Shown: positions 8,232 through 17,027 of the stretch, one piece after another | Layout: every line of letters starts with the position of its first letter | Numbering within the stretch: the stretch's first letter is position 1 | Assembly (NCBI GenBank): GCA_026394605.1 | Contig: JAPKXY010000051.1 | Span: 1-64,000, forward strand | Length of the DNA: 64,000 nucleotides | Origin: Methanoregula sp. | GTDB taxonomy: Archaea > Halobacteriota > Methanomicrobia > Methanomicrobiales > Methanospirillaceae | Reading direction: 5' to 3' | Notes under the pieces: model-generated | Seen by the model: the letters and a program-made list of their open reading frames with translations, nothing else | The model's database searches: none | What the model was told of the DNA's origin: nothing | Made by a program: the position numbers and the translations under genes

Positions 8232-9091
8232 GAGATAACCTCCACAATATGAGCCTCCTTTGTCGCAACACCCATATCATAGGTCAGCCCGAATTGCGAC
8301 AGTACACGTCCTGCTTCCTTCCCGTAAGCAAAGACACCGTTCCCTAACATAGTCATGCTCGCGGGAACATCGAGCTCGTCGCACCGGTCAAGCACGGTCT
8401 GAACCTGTGGAGTCAACAGCCCGCTGCGTTGTGCGAATACCCGTGAGCATCGAAAAAAATCTTCAATATTTTTAGGTTCTGTATGGGGAAATGCAGAGGC
8501 GACCTGTTCCATCCGCTCCTCTGCTTCAAGCACGGATGGAGTATGGATCGGTCCGAAACTCACCGCATATATCGGTTCGGGCAGATTGAAATACCGGTGG
8601 ACAGGTGCAGTGATGCCGGCTGTGGTGCGCACCACCAACCCGCCACCGCGGCACGCTGCAACATCCCCTAAACCTGTGTGGTGGGCGATCTCAGATTCAT
8701 GGGCTGCACGGGCGATATCCCCCTCGGCTAGACCGAGATTATAGAGCTTGTCCAGCGCGGTAAGGGTGGCAAGAAGGGCAGCAGCGGAAAGCCCGAACCC
8801 TGCACCAATCGGCAGGCGGCATTCTGTGATGACGGAGGCATTGATTGAAAGCAGGTTCATTGCGTAGGTAAGCGGCGGCGAGTCGTGTGCGACGACAGTC
8901 AATGCACCTGATTTAGCCTTCCTGCAGATTTGAACCGATGTGCGTTCTGAAGGTTCTACCCGCGCAAGCACACCTTCACTGATGACAATACCGGCTCCGA
9001 TACTTCCTGTGGTTGCAGCGTCACGTCCAATAATCTGTTTGAAATATCCAGAGATGTGGCCCGGACAGAATGCAACCACCCCACGCACCAT
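8228..9091 (-). CDS. Pantoate kinase (GHMP kinase family)
   Basis: The protein has 287 aa from the chosen start. It shows the GHMP ATP-binding loop PIGAGFGLSAAALLA and the family N-terminus VAFCPGHISGYF. It phosphorylates pantoate in the archaeal CoA pathway, just before the coupled phosphopantothenate synthetase. A longer frame reaches 9244, but the ATG at 9091 gives the family-typical N-terminus, and a TATA-like box at 9141-9150 puts the predicted transcription start near 9119, downstream of the other ATGs. The 118-bp gap to coaBC and this promoter suggest an internal transcription start within the block. Confidence 0.9.
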   Translation of the reverse strand: MVRGVVAFCPGHISGYFKQIIGRDAATTGSIGAGIVISEGVLARVEPSERTSVQICRKAKSGALTVVAHDSPPLTYAMNLLSINASVITECRLPIGAGFGLSAAALLATLTALDKLYNLGLAEGDIARAAHESEIAHHTGLGDVAACRGGGLVVRTTAGITAPVHRYFNLPEPIYAVSFGPIHTPSVLEAEERMEQVASAFPHTEPKNIEDFFRCSRVFAQRSGLLTPQVQTVLDRCDELDVPASMTMLGNGVFAYGKEAGRVLSQFGLTYDMGVATKEAHIVEVIS

Positions 9092-9140
9092 AAGTATCAA
9101 AAACCTGTATTCTGGATCATGGTTATGATTAATCATCCTC

Positions 9141-9150
9141 GATAAAATAA
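9141..9150 (-). promoter_or_regulatory. Putative TATA box for pantoate kinase
   Basis: The minus-strand TTATTTTATC lies about 54 bp before the chosen ATG at 9091, which predicts a leader of roughly 28 bases. It excludes the upstream in-frame ATG codons as starts. Confidence 0.45.
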
Positions 9151-9209
9151 TCATCGTAATAGAAAAAAATGGGGTACGTTTAAAGATCGGCTGGATGTTT
9201 TTTTTTAAA

Positions 9210-10370
9210 TCAGAATTTTTCCTGCTGTCCCGCAAGCAATGCATTCCAGATCGCTACCGCTGCCTCCTCCTTGGTTGCGTTGACTGTCATGGTTCCGTCT
9301 TTTGTCTGCAGAACAAATTCACCCCGATCATTTCCCATTGCTTCTGGGGTATTGGTGACGACCATCGAAGCCCCCCTCGTAAGAAGTTCCTGAACTTTTG
9401 ATCCCGTGTCCCGCCCGAGATTGAATGCCACGGTGAGGGGCCTGAACTGTACCATGACCTCATCGAGCAACTTGGGGAGCGGTGTAAGGTCTAAGCTCCG
9501 GGCTTTTCCGCTCGGGATCTTGCCTTGTACCCTGACAGGCGCAAAATCCGAGATTGCGGATGCGCTGATGTAGATGTCGGCACCATCATCGGAGCAACAC
9601 CGAAGGACGCCATCATGCATCTCCTGCGCAGTTTCTGCATGTACATTGACCACGCAGGGGAAGGTATCACGGTGCACCACCGTCACATCAGCACCGAGCC
9701 GGAATGCCTGGAGAGCGAGCTCCCTGCCCATCAGCCCGCTGGAGCGTGTGGTCAGCACCCGGATATCGTCCACCGGTTCTCTGCACGGCCCGCTCGTGAT
9801 CAGCACCTTTTTGCCTTTGAGCGGCTGTCCCAGCACAGCCCGCTCGCACCAGAGAAGGATCTCGCCTGCTTCAGCGATCTTTGCCTTTCCTTCCTCGATC
9901 CTCGGCCCCACGATGATGATACCCCAGCGTCTCAGCTGTTCGAGGTTCTCCGTAACAGCCGGGTGACGGTACATGCTCTGGTGCATGGCAGGCACGACAA
10001 CGATGGGAATGCCGCTTCCAAGCGCGGTCGTGGCAAAGGTGGTGACAGGTGTGTCATCGATGCCGGCAGCAATCTTTCCTATGGTATTTGCTGTACAAGG
10101 GGCGATCAGGAGGAGATCAGCAGTGCCACCATCACCGCAGGATATGACATGTTCCACCATGCCCGAGAGGCGCGTAATCGTTGGTTTCCCTGTGGCATAG
10201 GTGAGCGCTTCCGGATGGATGATCTCAGTCGCTGCCCGGCTCATCACCGCGTGAACTCCAGCACCTCTCCGTTGGAGCGCATGGACGAGTTTTACCACTT
10301 CGACAGCTGCGATGCTCCCGGTCACGCCGATAACAATCTCCCTGCCTTTTAAAAGCTGCACCGCTGTCAT
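9210..10370 (-). CDS. coaBC: Bifunctional phosphopantothenoylcysteine decarboxylase / phosphopantothenate--cysteine ligase
   Basis: The 386-aa protein has an N-terminal CoaC flavodoxin-like domain, with GVTGSIAAVEVVKLV at its start and the PAMHQSMY active-site region. The C-terminal CoaB domain has ITSGPCREPVDDIRVLTTRSSG and ASAISDFAP. It condenses 4'-phosphopantothenate with cysteine and decarboxylates the product, two later steps in CoA synthesis. The start at 10370 forms an ATGA overlap with the stop of taw2. Genes for three CoA enzymes follow in a row (coaBC, pantoate kinase, phosphopantothenate synthetase). Confidence 0.93.
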   Translation of the reverse strand: MTAVQLLKGREIVIGVTGSIAAVEVVKLVHALQRRGAGVHAVMSRAATEIIHPEALTYATGKPTITRLSGMVEHVISCGDGGTADLLLIAPCTANTIGKIAAGIDDTPVTTFATTALGSGIPIVVVPAMHQSMYRHPAVTENLEQLRRWGIIIVGPRIEEGKAKIAEAGEILLWCERAVLGQPLKGKKVLITSGPCREPVDDIRVLTTRSSGLMGRELALQAFRLGADVTVVHRDTFPCVVNVHAETAQEMHDGVLRCCSDDGADIYISASAISDFAPVRVQGKIPSGKARSLDLTPLPKLLDEVMVQFRPLTVAFNLGRDTGSKVQELLTRGASMVVTNTPEAMGNDRGEFVLQTKDGTMTVNATKEEAAVAIWNALLAGQQEKF

Positions 10371-11245
10371 ACAAACACCACGTCCTGCACCATGTGCCAT
10401 GTGTGCGGGCGATATTTCTTTACCTTATGTACATGGATCTCTGCAGAAAAACCTGCGCTTGAGACCTGCATTTGAATCTCATGTTTGACCATTCCGATGC
10501 TGTGAAGGTGGATGACGCTTCCAATTCTTACATGCCTGAGTGCATGCCCGAAGATAGTGATGGCATCGAAATGCCCCATGATGATTCGATCATAAATTCC
10601 CGAAAGCAGATTTCGGCAGTCCCCGCATGCTGCCTGCACGCGGTCTGAAAGCCTGTTTTCCATAATATTTTGCTGCAAGTACCTGAACGCAACAGGGTTG
10701 ATCTCCATCGCATGCACGTCCGCCCCGCAACCCGCCATCGGAATCGTGAAGTATCCAATACCGGCAAACATATCTGCAACCCGTTCGGGTTTTTCTGCTG
10801 TTTTTACAAGACCTGCCATCCGCTGCTTCTCCTCCCGGTTGCCCTGCGCGAACATGACAGACCGGGGATCGAACACATAGGTGAAGCCGTTCTCGTGGTG
10901 GCATACTTCATCCACATCGCCAAACATCACTTCGGCATCAGGAATGCGTGTATGGTCGTGAAAGGATCTGATCCAGAGTACCCCCCGGGGGTGGCGGAAG
11001 CTGACAAGCTCATTGATTCGTTTTTTTGAAGGTCTCATCCCGCGAATCACCGCGACATCACCGAGCATGAAAAAACCCCCGCCGTTGTACCGCCTGCGTT
11101 CGGCAATTTCGCGGTCTGCCGAAAACCCTTCTTTCACTGGAATGTATGCAATTCCCCCGTCAACATAGGGTCTGCGCCGGTTGTCGACCCAGTCTTCTCC
11201 TATTGCCCCCACAAGTTCCTCTTGCGCTACTTCCCTTACCCTCAT
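10367..11245 (-). CDS. taw2: tRNA wybutosine-synthesizing protein 2 homologue (Taw2)
   Basis: The 292-aa protein belongs to the Trm5/TYW2 class I SAM family: motif VADMFAGIGYFTIPMA at about 156-171, followed by AMEINPVAF. I assign Taw2 over the Trm5 methyltransferase because the active-site segment reads DRIIMGH, where Trm5 has an N-x-P motif. The C-terminus, with HKVKKYRPHTWH, also resembles the archaeal Taw2 tail. The enzyme transfers the aminocarboxypropyl group of SAM to the tricyclic base at G37 of tRNA-Phe. It lies directly downstream of the ribosome factor NMD3 gene in a translation-related run. Confidence 0.8.
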   Translation of the reverse strand: MRVREVAQEELVGAIGEDWVDNRRRPYVDGGIAYIPVKEGFSADREIAERRRYNGGGFFMLGDVAVIRGMRPSKKRINELVSFRHPRGVLWIRSFHDHTRIPDAEVMFGDVDEVCHHENGFTYVFDPRSVMFAQGNREEKQRMAGLVKTAEKPERVADMFAGIGYFTIPMAGCGADVHAMEINPVAFRYLQQNIMENRLSDRVQAACGDCRNLLSGIYDRIIMGHFDAITIFGHALRHVRIGSVIHLHSIGMVKHEIQMQVSSAGFSAEIHVHKVKKYRPHTWHMVQDVVFV

Positions 11246-11248
11246 GCT

Positions 11249-12289
11249 TCACCGGAGTACCACGAGTTGGTCGCCGTCACGGAGGATGCGGACGTGGTGC
11301 CCTGCCCTGACATCGAGCCCCGAACCGGCCATGCATTCCCGCGTGGCCCAGGTTGCCGGGTCGATCACACCGATCGTAGTGCCTGAAAAGAAGGCAACCA
11401 TCGCATCTTCGGCATTTCGCGCGTTCCCGACAATCTTTTCAATTTCCCCCTCTTTCACAGCCCTGATAGCCCCATCGCTCAAGTCAAGCACCCGCACATG
11501 CCGGGGTTCAACCTGGATGATCTCCCCATAGCGTTTCTTAAACCTGATCACATCGCGCTTCTGGTATTTCGGGAGTCGGATCGAGTACGTGATCCGGAAG
11601 AGTTGCCGCCCGTTCTTCTCTCCGATAAGCTTCGGGTGGGTTGTATACCTGCCGCCCAGTTCGGCAGTGATCCTCCTTGCTATAAGGAGACCGATGTGCT
11701 GGGAACCGACAACAATATCGAGCCCATCACGGATCTCATTCACATCCGAAATAAATGAGAGACGCTCACCCCCGGTCTGAAGCGACTCCTCAATTTCGCA
11801 CGCAATCGCCGCTACTATCTGGACCTCGTAGGGAGATGGAATCCGTTCCTGCGCCCGAACCTGAACCATCCCCTCATAGTAGTTTCCGCTGATCCGGTTA
11901 CACCGGTCGCACTGCTCCTTCTGCCATGCGATCTCCACCTCGCAAGTTCCGCGCACCGGCTCGTGGTATAGCATGCCCTCGACCGTAATGATCGCCCGCG
12001 AGCGGTTGGTGCTCAGGTCATTGATTTTAATATCAAGGTATGGTTTTTTCAGGTCTGGGTGAAAGTGAACTGCACTGCGCGCGAGGTCCTGTGCATGGGA
12101 AGAACGCTCCCGATCTGTATCGGTCCAGGTATTCACCTGCTTCAACGCGCCGCAGCTTGGACAGTGAATGCACCTGACCCTTGGTTCGCAGGAGAACCAC
12201 GGGGTTCCGGCAAGCCTGCAATGCACACACACCCCATCCTCCTTCGTTGGTCTGCCACATTTCGGGCAGAACCGGTCCTGGATGCCCAT
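11249..12289 (-). CDS. NMD3-related ribosome biogenesis protein
   Basis: The 346-aa protein starts with zinc-ribbon pairs typical of NMD3: CPKCG and CVHC, then CIHCPSCG, and later QCDRCNR. Beta-rich domains follow. In eukaryotes NMD3 is the export adaptor of the large ribosomal subunit; in archaea it is thought to act in 50S maturation. The ATG at 12289 is used because it lies four bases after the stop of the DUF424 gene, with GTAGGG just upstream. The taw2 gene follows immediately. Zn binding is inferred from the Cys pairs. Confidence 0.88.
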   Translation of the reverse strand: MGIQDRFCPKCGRPTKEDGVCVHCRLAGTPWFSCEPRVRCIHCPSCGALKQVNTWTDTDRERSSHAQDLARSAVHFHPDLKKPYLDIKINDLSTNRSRAIITVEGMLYHEPVRGTCEVEIAWQKEQCDRCNRISGNYYEGMVQVRAQERIPSPYEVQIVAAIACEIEESLQTGGERLSFISDVNEIRDGLDIVVGSQHIGLLIARRITAELGGRYTTHPKLIGEKNGRQLFRITYSIRLPKYQKRDVIRFKKRYGEIIQVEPRHVRVLDLSDGAIRAVKEGEIEKIVGNARNAEDAMVAFFSGTTIGVIDPATWATRECMAGSGLDVRAGHHVRILRDGDQLVVLR

Positions 12290-12293
12290 ATCC

Positions 12294-12587
12294 CTACAAC
12301 CTGAAGACCTGCGCATGCGGAACAGGACCAATCATAATACAATTCGACCGCGAAACAAGCCCCATCTCAATGGCGATGGCGACTGCGTGTTCCCCCATCA
12401 GGTTTGCGTTCGCCGCATTGGTGAGCGCTTCACGCACGTCATCTTCGCTGGCGCGGCGGTTGCCGTAGAACGCCTCTGTGATCCGCACCTCAAGTTCACC
12501 GTCGGTGATTGTGGTATTGAGCAGATCACCGTCACACACCGAAACGATGCTACCGGCTCCGGGGGAGTTGTGGATTTTCAAAAACAT
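12294..12587 (-). CDS. DUF424 family protein
   Basis: This 97-aa protein matches the archaeal DUF424 family in length and in its central segment (EVRITEAFYGNRRASEDD), followed by an AANLMGEHAV-like stretch. The function is unknown. The consistent placement next to NMD3 in this block suggests a link to translation or ribosome assembly, which is inference only. GAGTGAT precedes the ATG, and its stop lies a few bases from the NMD3 start, so the pair is co-transcribed. Confidence 0.85.
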   Translation of the reverse strand: MFLKIHNSPGAGSIVSVCDGDLLNTTITDGELEVRITEAFYGNRRASEDDVREALTNAANANLMGEHAVAIAIEMGLVSRSNCIMIGPVPHAQVFRL

Positions 12588-12628
12588 TGATCACTCATTG
12601 GAAGGGGGTAATAATAAGGTGAGCAGGA

Positions 12629-13459
12629 TCAGGGAAGGATAATAGGGACGCCGTATATCATCTCCACAGTCTCTGCGTGGATGCGATGGCAGTCCTCCTG
12701 ACTGATCAGCCCCTGTTCAAGCATCTGTTTTGTAAACCGCGGCACCGATTTCGGCCCGATCACCGCCCCCGGGCGTGAGTTCTCGTCCATGTAATCGCTC
12801 TCCATCATGAAGCGCCGGTTCGCTTTGCACAGCGCAGGGATTGCCTCGTTTTTTGCGATCAGGGAGGGGATAAGTGGGGTATCCGGTGATGCGTAATGCT
12901 TCACCACGCGCCCGGGTTGCATCCCTGCGCACCGTGCCATCTCAATGATATCAGTGCACGACCCGCTTTCCGCGTGGATCTGGAGAGCACACCCGCACTC
13001 CTTTGAAAGCCGCAGTGCGTGAGCAAGGATGTCGTTTGAGAACGACCATACCTCGGGACTTACTTCGTAATGCGGGCGACCGCTCTTGAGGGCGACCGCC
13101 TTTCCGTCTCTGACATAACGCGCGGCAATCTCAAGCCCCCTTTTCATCACCGCCACCGCACTCTCAAGTCCCAACTGTTCTGCAAGCCGGGAAATCTCTG
13201 CCGGGTGAACCCCCAGAACCGGAAAGACGATGATCCCGAGCTCCGATACCATCTCACCGATGCGGAGGGTCTCATCAAAAACTAGGGCATAATCAGCGCC
13301 GGTTTGCGGGTGCACCCCGAGCGACCATGATGGCTTTGACACAAGGAACATATGCGTACCGCCAGCACGTAAAAAATCCTTTGCGGCATCGATCCCCCGC
13401 CCGTTTTTCGGATCAATGTGGATGTGGTCGTCAGTGATCGGAAAGGGGTTCGATCTCAT
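12629..13459 (-). CDS. TatD-like metal-dependent hydrolase
   Basis: The 276-aa TIM-barrel amidohydrolase has the first metal motif DDHIHI near residues 9-14, VLGVHPAEI in the middle, LQIHAESG, and an acidic MESDYMDE near the C-terminal third. These match archaeal TatD-related proteins; the bacterial relatives are metal-dependent nucleases. The substrate here is not established. The ATG at 13459 is used; the longer frame upstream lacks family similarity and runs into the mptD gene, with which this start overlaps by 29 bp. Confidence 0.82.
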   Translation of the reverse strand: MRSNPFPITDDHIHIDPKNGRGIDAAKDFLRAGGTHMFLVSKPSWSLGVHPQTGADYALVFDETLRIGEMVSELGIIVFPVLGVHPAEISRLAEQLGLESAVAVMKRGLEIAARYVRDGKAVALKSGRPHYEVSPEVWSFSNDILAHALRLSKECGCALQIHAESGSCTDIIEMARCAGMQPGRVVKHYASPDTPLIPSLIAKNEAIPALCKANRRFMMESDYMDENSRPGAVIGPKSVPRFTKQMLEQGLISQEDCHRIHAETVEMIYGVPIILP

Positions 13460-13784
13460 GGTATTCCACAACCTGCATGAGCGGGTATCCCTGCTGTGGG
13501 GAAAGCCGCGCCCTGCAGTACGCAAATCCCATGCGTGTGACGATCTCGACATCAAACATCAGGCCTGAAAGTTCGCTGTACCCGAACCTGTTGGGCACCA
13601 TCAGACTGCGGTCGAGGCGGACTGTAATCTCCTCAACATGGGGCTGGAGGACGACGCTTTTCTCAATCGCGCGCTCCACGCTTTCTGCGCTCTCCTGTGA
13701 TACGGGGGTGCCGACCCACTGGTGGTAGAGCGCACCAAGTTTGATCCCCGCCTCAAAGATTGCCTGTTCCCGCTGGCTCCTCAT
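13431..13784 (-). CDS. mptD: Archaeal dihydroneopterin aldolase MptD (formerly DUF381)
   Basis: The 117-aa protein shows the MptD segments EAGIKLGALYHQW near the N-terminus, then RFGYSELSGLMFDVE. MptD cleaves 7,8-dihydroneopterin to 6-hydroxymethyl-dihydropterin and glycolaldehyde in tetrahydromethanopterin synthesis. The frame is open to GTG 13793, but GAGGTG sits six bases before ATG 13784, so that codon is the likelier start. The Shine-Dalgarno sequence overlaps the stop of mcm, which couples the two genes. An essential C1-carrier enzyme following the replicative helicase gene is notable. Confidence 0.9.
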   Translation of the reverse strand: MRSQREQAIFEAGIKLGALYHQWVGTPVSQESAESVERAIEKSVVLQPHVEEITVRLDRSLMVPNRFGYSELSGLMFDVEIVTRMGFAYCRARLSPQQGYPLMQVVEYHEIEPLSDH

Positions 13785-13794
13785 CCCAAACACC

Positions 13795-15906
13795 TCATAT
13801 CAGCTGGATGATGCCGTTCTTGGGTTCCATTGCCTCACCATTGCGCAGGAGCATGTCAATCCCCTCGCGCACTTTTTCTCTCGCAAAGCCCTTCTGGGAA
13901 GCCGTTTCGATCACCTGCTCGATCGAGGCGCGCCCCCCCTCCCCGCCAATGTCGCGGATCGCATCCTTGATCACCCGCACGATGTCCCGTTTCTCCTTGG
14001 ATATGCCGGTCGCGATCTTATCGATATCGAAGGTGCCGGTCTTTGCATCATACGCGATCTGGCGCAGGCAGGCGTCCACGATGTGAATCACCCGCTCCGC
14101 ATCACTTTTGTCGATGGTATTGGAAAGCCGGATGCGGGCGCTTGCTTCCGCAAGCCTGATGAGCGCTTCTATCTGCCGGGCGGTCACCGGCACCGCCTTG
14201 TTTGGTTCTGCGAGTCCTCTGAGCCTGAGGTAGTATGTCTTGAGCGCTTCGTCTGCTTCATCAGAGAGGATCGGGAAACATGATCGTTTTGCATATGCAA
14301 CATACTTACGGAAAAGAACCGGATCGATCTCCGGCTTCACCGGTATAAGCTGCTGTTCGATATACTCCTCGGTTACCCCCGGGATCGGCGATTTCCTGTG
14401 TTGTGCGATCAGCTCACCAATGCCATGCGCCGCCAGGATATGTTCGGCTATGGCAAGGTCGCGCCTCTGCTCGGGCTGATCGGTCATGATGAAGATGAGG
14501 TCGAACCGGGAGAGCAGCGACGGGAGAAGGTTGATCTGGTCACCGATATCGCCATACAGATCAAACCTGCCGTACTTTGGATTTGCAGCACCCAGAAGAG
14601 CGCAGCGCGATTTGAGTGTCGCCGTGATACCCGCCTTTGCGACACTGATGGTCTGCTGCTCCATTGCCTCATGCAGGGCGGATCTATCTTCCTTGCTCAT
14701 CTTGTCCATTTCATCCACAGCAGCGACGCCCATGTCGGCAAGCACCAGCGCCCCTGCCTCAAGCGTCCACCGCCCTTCCCCGAATTCGTCTTTGACTGCT
14801 GTCGCTGTGAGCCCGGCGGAAGTCGAGGACTGCCCGCTCGTGTAGATCGCACGCGGGGACAGTTTGACAACGTACCGGAGCAGCTGGCTTTTTGCAATAC
14901 CCGGATCCCCTACAAGCAGCACATGGATGTCGCCGCGAAGGTGACTCCCATCCGGCATCTCCTTTGCTATACCGCCAAAGAGCTGGAGTGCGATCGCTTC
15001 CTTTACATCCTCGGTCCCATAAATTGTGGGGGCAATTGAATGGGTGATCTTCCGGTAGATCATCGGGTCGGAGGAGAGCTGCTTAATCTCGTCTTCCGCC
15101 TTTTCATCGATTTCGACTTCTTCAAACTCCTTTTCCTGCATCTCGATGGAGTTGCACTCAAGAAAGATATCAAATACCGTGCTTTTCTCTCCTCTCACAA
15201 TGCGCTGCATCGAGCGGAGGACCCCGTTGATTATTACGCGGTCCCCGGGTGCCACCTGCCCGGCAAGATCATCCGTCACATCGATATCGAGCGTCTGGGG
15301 TTGTTCACCCCCCCTCAATCCCTCCGGTGATTCCTGCACCCGCAGTTTCTGAGAGTCGACGAATTTCGAGCGTTTGGGCAGCAGTTCCAGTTTCTTGAAT
15401 GTGCATCCGTCGGTGGCGCATCCTTCGGGCTCGATAAATTTCCCGTACTTCTGTTTTTTTTGTGTAAAATGCCCGGCAGGGCACTTGAAGACGGCTTCGA
15501 CAACCCGCGGGCGTACTTCGGTGGTCTTGCGCAGAATTCCCTCGATCGAGATAAACCGGTTGATATCGTCAGACCTTATCTGGCGGATGCCGACTTTCTG
15601 CGGAAGGTTCCTGAACCGGATGTTGATTCCTCTGGGTTCCTTTCCGTCCTTTGTTCTGATCATCTGGTTGGTTTTGATTGCGTCCCAGACATCCTCGAGG
15701 ACTTTTCCGGGGTTTTCGAGGAGCTCATCTGCGAGTGTGATCCCTATCTTGCCGAACTTCTCAACCTCGCGGTAATCGATATACAGGGAGCGCCGGTGAG
15801 GATACTCGCGGGCGAGTTCGCCAATCTCTTTTTTATACCGGCTTTTTAAGAACCTGCTCCAGTCCGAAGCCCTGTCAGAACCACTGCTTTCAGCACCCTT
15901 ATCCAT
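13795..15906 (-). CDS. mcm: Minichromosome maintenance (MCM) replicative helicase
   Basis: The 703-aa protein has an N-terminal OB/zinc region (Cys at about 142, 163 and 168), Walker A GDPGIAKS (333-340), Walker B VDEMDK (397-402), the LSRFDLIF arginine-finger region (465-472) and a C-terminal winged helix. It forms the hexameric 3'-to-5' helicase that unwinds DNA at archaeal forks. GAGGTG inside the end of the rfc gene precedes the ATG by five bases. The order rfc small subunit then mcm places clamp loader and helicase in one transcript. Confidence 0.97.
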   Translation of the reverse strand: MDKGAESSGSDRASDWSRFLKSRYKKEIGELAREYPHRRSLYIDYREVEKFGKIGITLADELLENPGKVLEDVWDAIKTNQMIRTKDGKEPRGINIRFRNLPQKVGIRQIRSDDINRFISIEGILRKTTEVRPRVVEAVFKCPAGHFTQKKQKYGKFIEPEGCATDGCTFKKLELLPKRSKFVDSQKLRVQESPEGLRGGEQPQTLDIDVTDDLAGQVAPGDRVIINGVLRSMQRIVRGEKSTVFDIFLECNSIEMQEKEFEEVEIDEKAEDEIKQLSSDPMIYRKITHSIAPTIYGTEDVKEAIALQLFGGIAKEMPDGSHLRGDIHVLLVGDPGIAKSQLLRYVVKLSPRAIYTSGQSSTSAGLTATAVKDEFGEGRWTLEAGALVLADMGVAAVDEMDKMSKEDRSALHEAMEQQTISVAKAGITATLKSRCALLGAANPKYGRFDLYGDIGDQINLLPSLLSRFDLIFIMTDQPEQRRDLAIAEHILAAHGIGELIAQHRKSPIPGVTEEYIEQQLIPVKPEIDPVLFRKYVAYAKRSCFPILSDEADEALKTYYLRLRGLAEPNKAVPVTARQIEALIRLAEASARIRLSNTIDKSDAERVIHIVDACLRQIAYDAKTGTFDIDKIATGISKEKRDIVRVIKDAIRDIGGEGGRASIEQVIETASQKGFAREKVREGIDMLLRNGEAMEPKNGIIQLI

Positions 15907-15915
15907 CTGAGCACC

Positions 15916-16884
15916 TCATGGCCTTTCCTGAGCAGAAAGCACGAACCGCGCAATGAGTGCCTCCATCTGGATATCGCTATCCCCGCCTTCGGAGAGCCGG
16001 AAATCTGCTTCACCCAGATGGTCGATCAGTCGAACCTTGAGCCCCCGCTCCATATCCCGCTTGAGAAGGGCGCGGTAACACTGGTTAATCAGTTCGTTCG
16101 GAGCGATACCGCGTTCATGCATGAGCTGCGAGAGGAGCGACTCGGCAGCGTCAAAATCTCCTGAAATGGAGAGGTTTAAGAGATCCTCGATCACCTCCGG
16201 ACGTGCTGTAGAAGTAGTCGCGTAGATCTTTGTACCATCGATGGTGCGATTGATGATTGCCGCCCCCTGCAGGGCATTGATTGCTTTGCGCATGTCACCC
16301 CGGGCAATATATACCAGGGCGTCCATCGCATCGGGGCTTACCGAGAGCCCCTCCCGGTGTGCAATTCGCCGGATCTCTTCTTTGATCGCATCGGGAGAAA
16401 GGGGTTTGAACCGGTAGATTGCGCACCGGCTCTGGATCGGATCGATGATTTTTGAGGAGTAATTACAGGATAGAATGAACCGGCACGTCTGTGCGTAACT
16501 TTCCATGGTCCTGCGCAGCGCTGCCTGCGCATCGGTGGTGAGCGCGTCCGCTTCATCTAAAAAGAGGATCTTGAATCCGGTATCACCCAGTGGTGTCGTC
16601 CGTGCGAATTGTTTGATCTGGTTGCGCACCACCTCGATCCCCCGTTCGTCAGACGCATTCAGCTCGCGGAAGTTCATATGCCATGATTCGCCGAAGATCT
16701 CCCGCGCGAGAGTGACGGCTGCGGTTGTCTTCCCGACACCGGCAGATCCGGTGAAGAGGAGATGAGGGATGTTTTTTGTCTTTACATAGGAGGAGAGGCG
16801 TTCAATAATCTCGTCCTGCCCCACGATATCGGCAAGTTTCACAGGGCGGTATTTTTCAATCCAGATTGTATGGTTCTCCTCCAT
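15916..16884 (-). CDS. rfcS: Replication factor C small subunit
   Basis: The 322-aa protein is a canonical RFC small subunit: WIEKYRP, Walker A GSAGVGKT (46-53), [12 protein letters not shown], Walker B LFLDEAD (107-113) and the SRC motif (152-154). As part of the clamp loader it opens the PCNA ring and places it on primed DNA. GGAGGA lies about six bases before the ATG. It is the first gene of the minus-strand block that continues with mcm. The divergent paralogue at 6512-7513 is nine genes downstream in the same block. Confidence 0.96.
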   Translation of the reverse strand: MEENHTIWIEKYRPVKLADIVGQDEIIERLSSYVKTKNIPHLLFTGSAGVGKTTAAVTLAREIFGESWHMNFRELNASDERGIEVVRNQIKQFARTTPLGDTGFKILFLDEADALTTDAQAALRRTMESYAQTCRFILSCNYSSKIIDPIQSRCAIYRFKPLSPDAIKEEIRRIAHREGLSVSPDAMDALVYIARGDMRKAINALQGAAIINRTIDGTKIYATTSTARPEVIEDLLNLSISGDFDAAESLLSQLMHERGIAPNELINQCYRALLKRDMERGLKVRLIDHLGEADFRLSEGGDSDIQMEALIARFVLSAQERP

Positions 16885-17027
16885 GGGGTTTCCTCCAGTT
16901 CAATTATGATATTGGCAGGGAAGGGTATAGCACTGATGCAGTTCCTTCATTTGGGACAAACGACAGCACTTCCGCGTACTACATGAATGTAATAATCTTT
17001 ATCATAAGAGTTTTGAAATTACTCCTT

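Noticed and set aside
14398-15039. 213-aa plus-strand ORF opposite mcm
   Set aside because: It lies wholly antisense to the clearly coding MCM ATPase domain and has no homology features.
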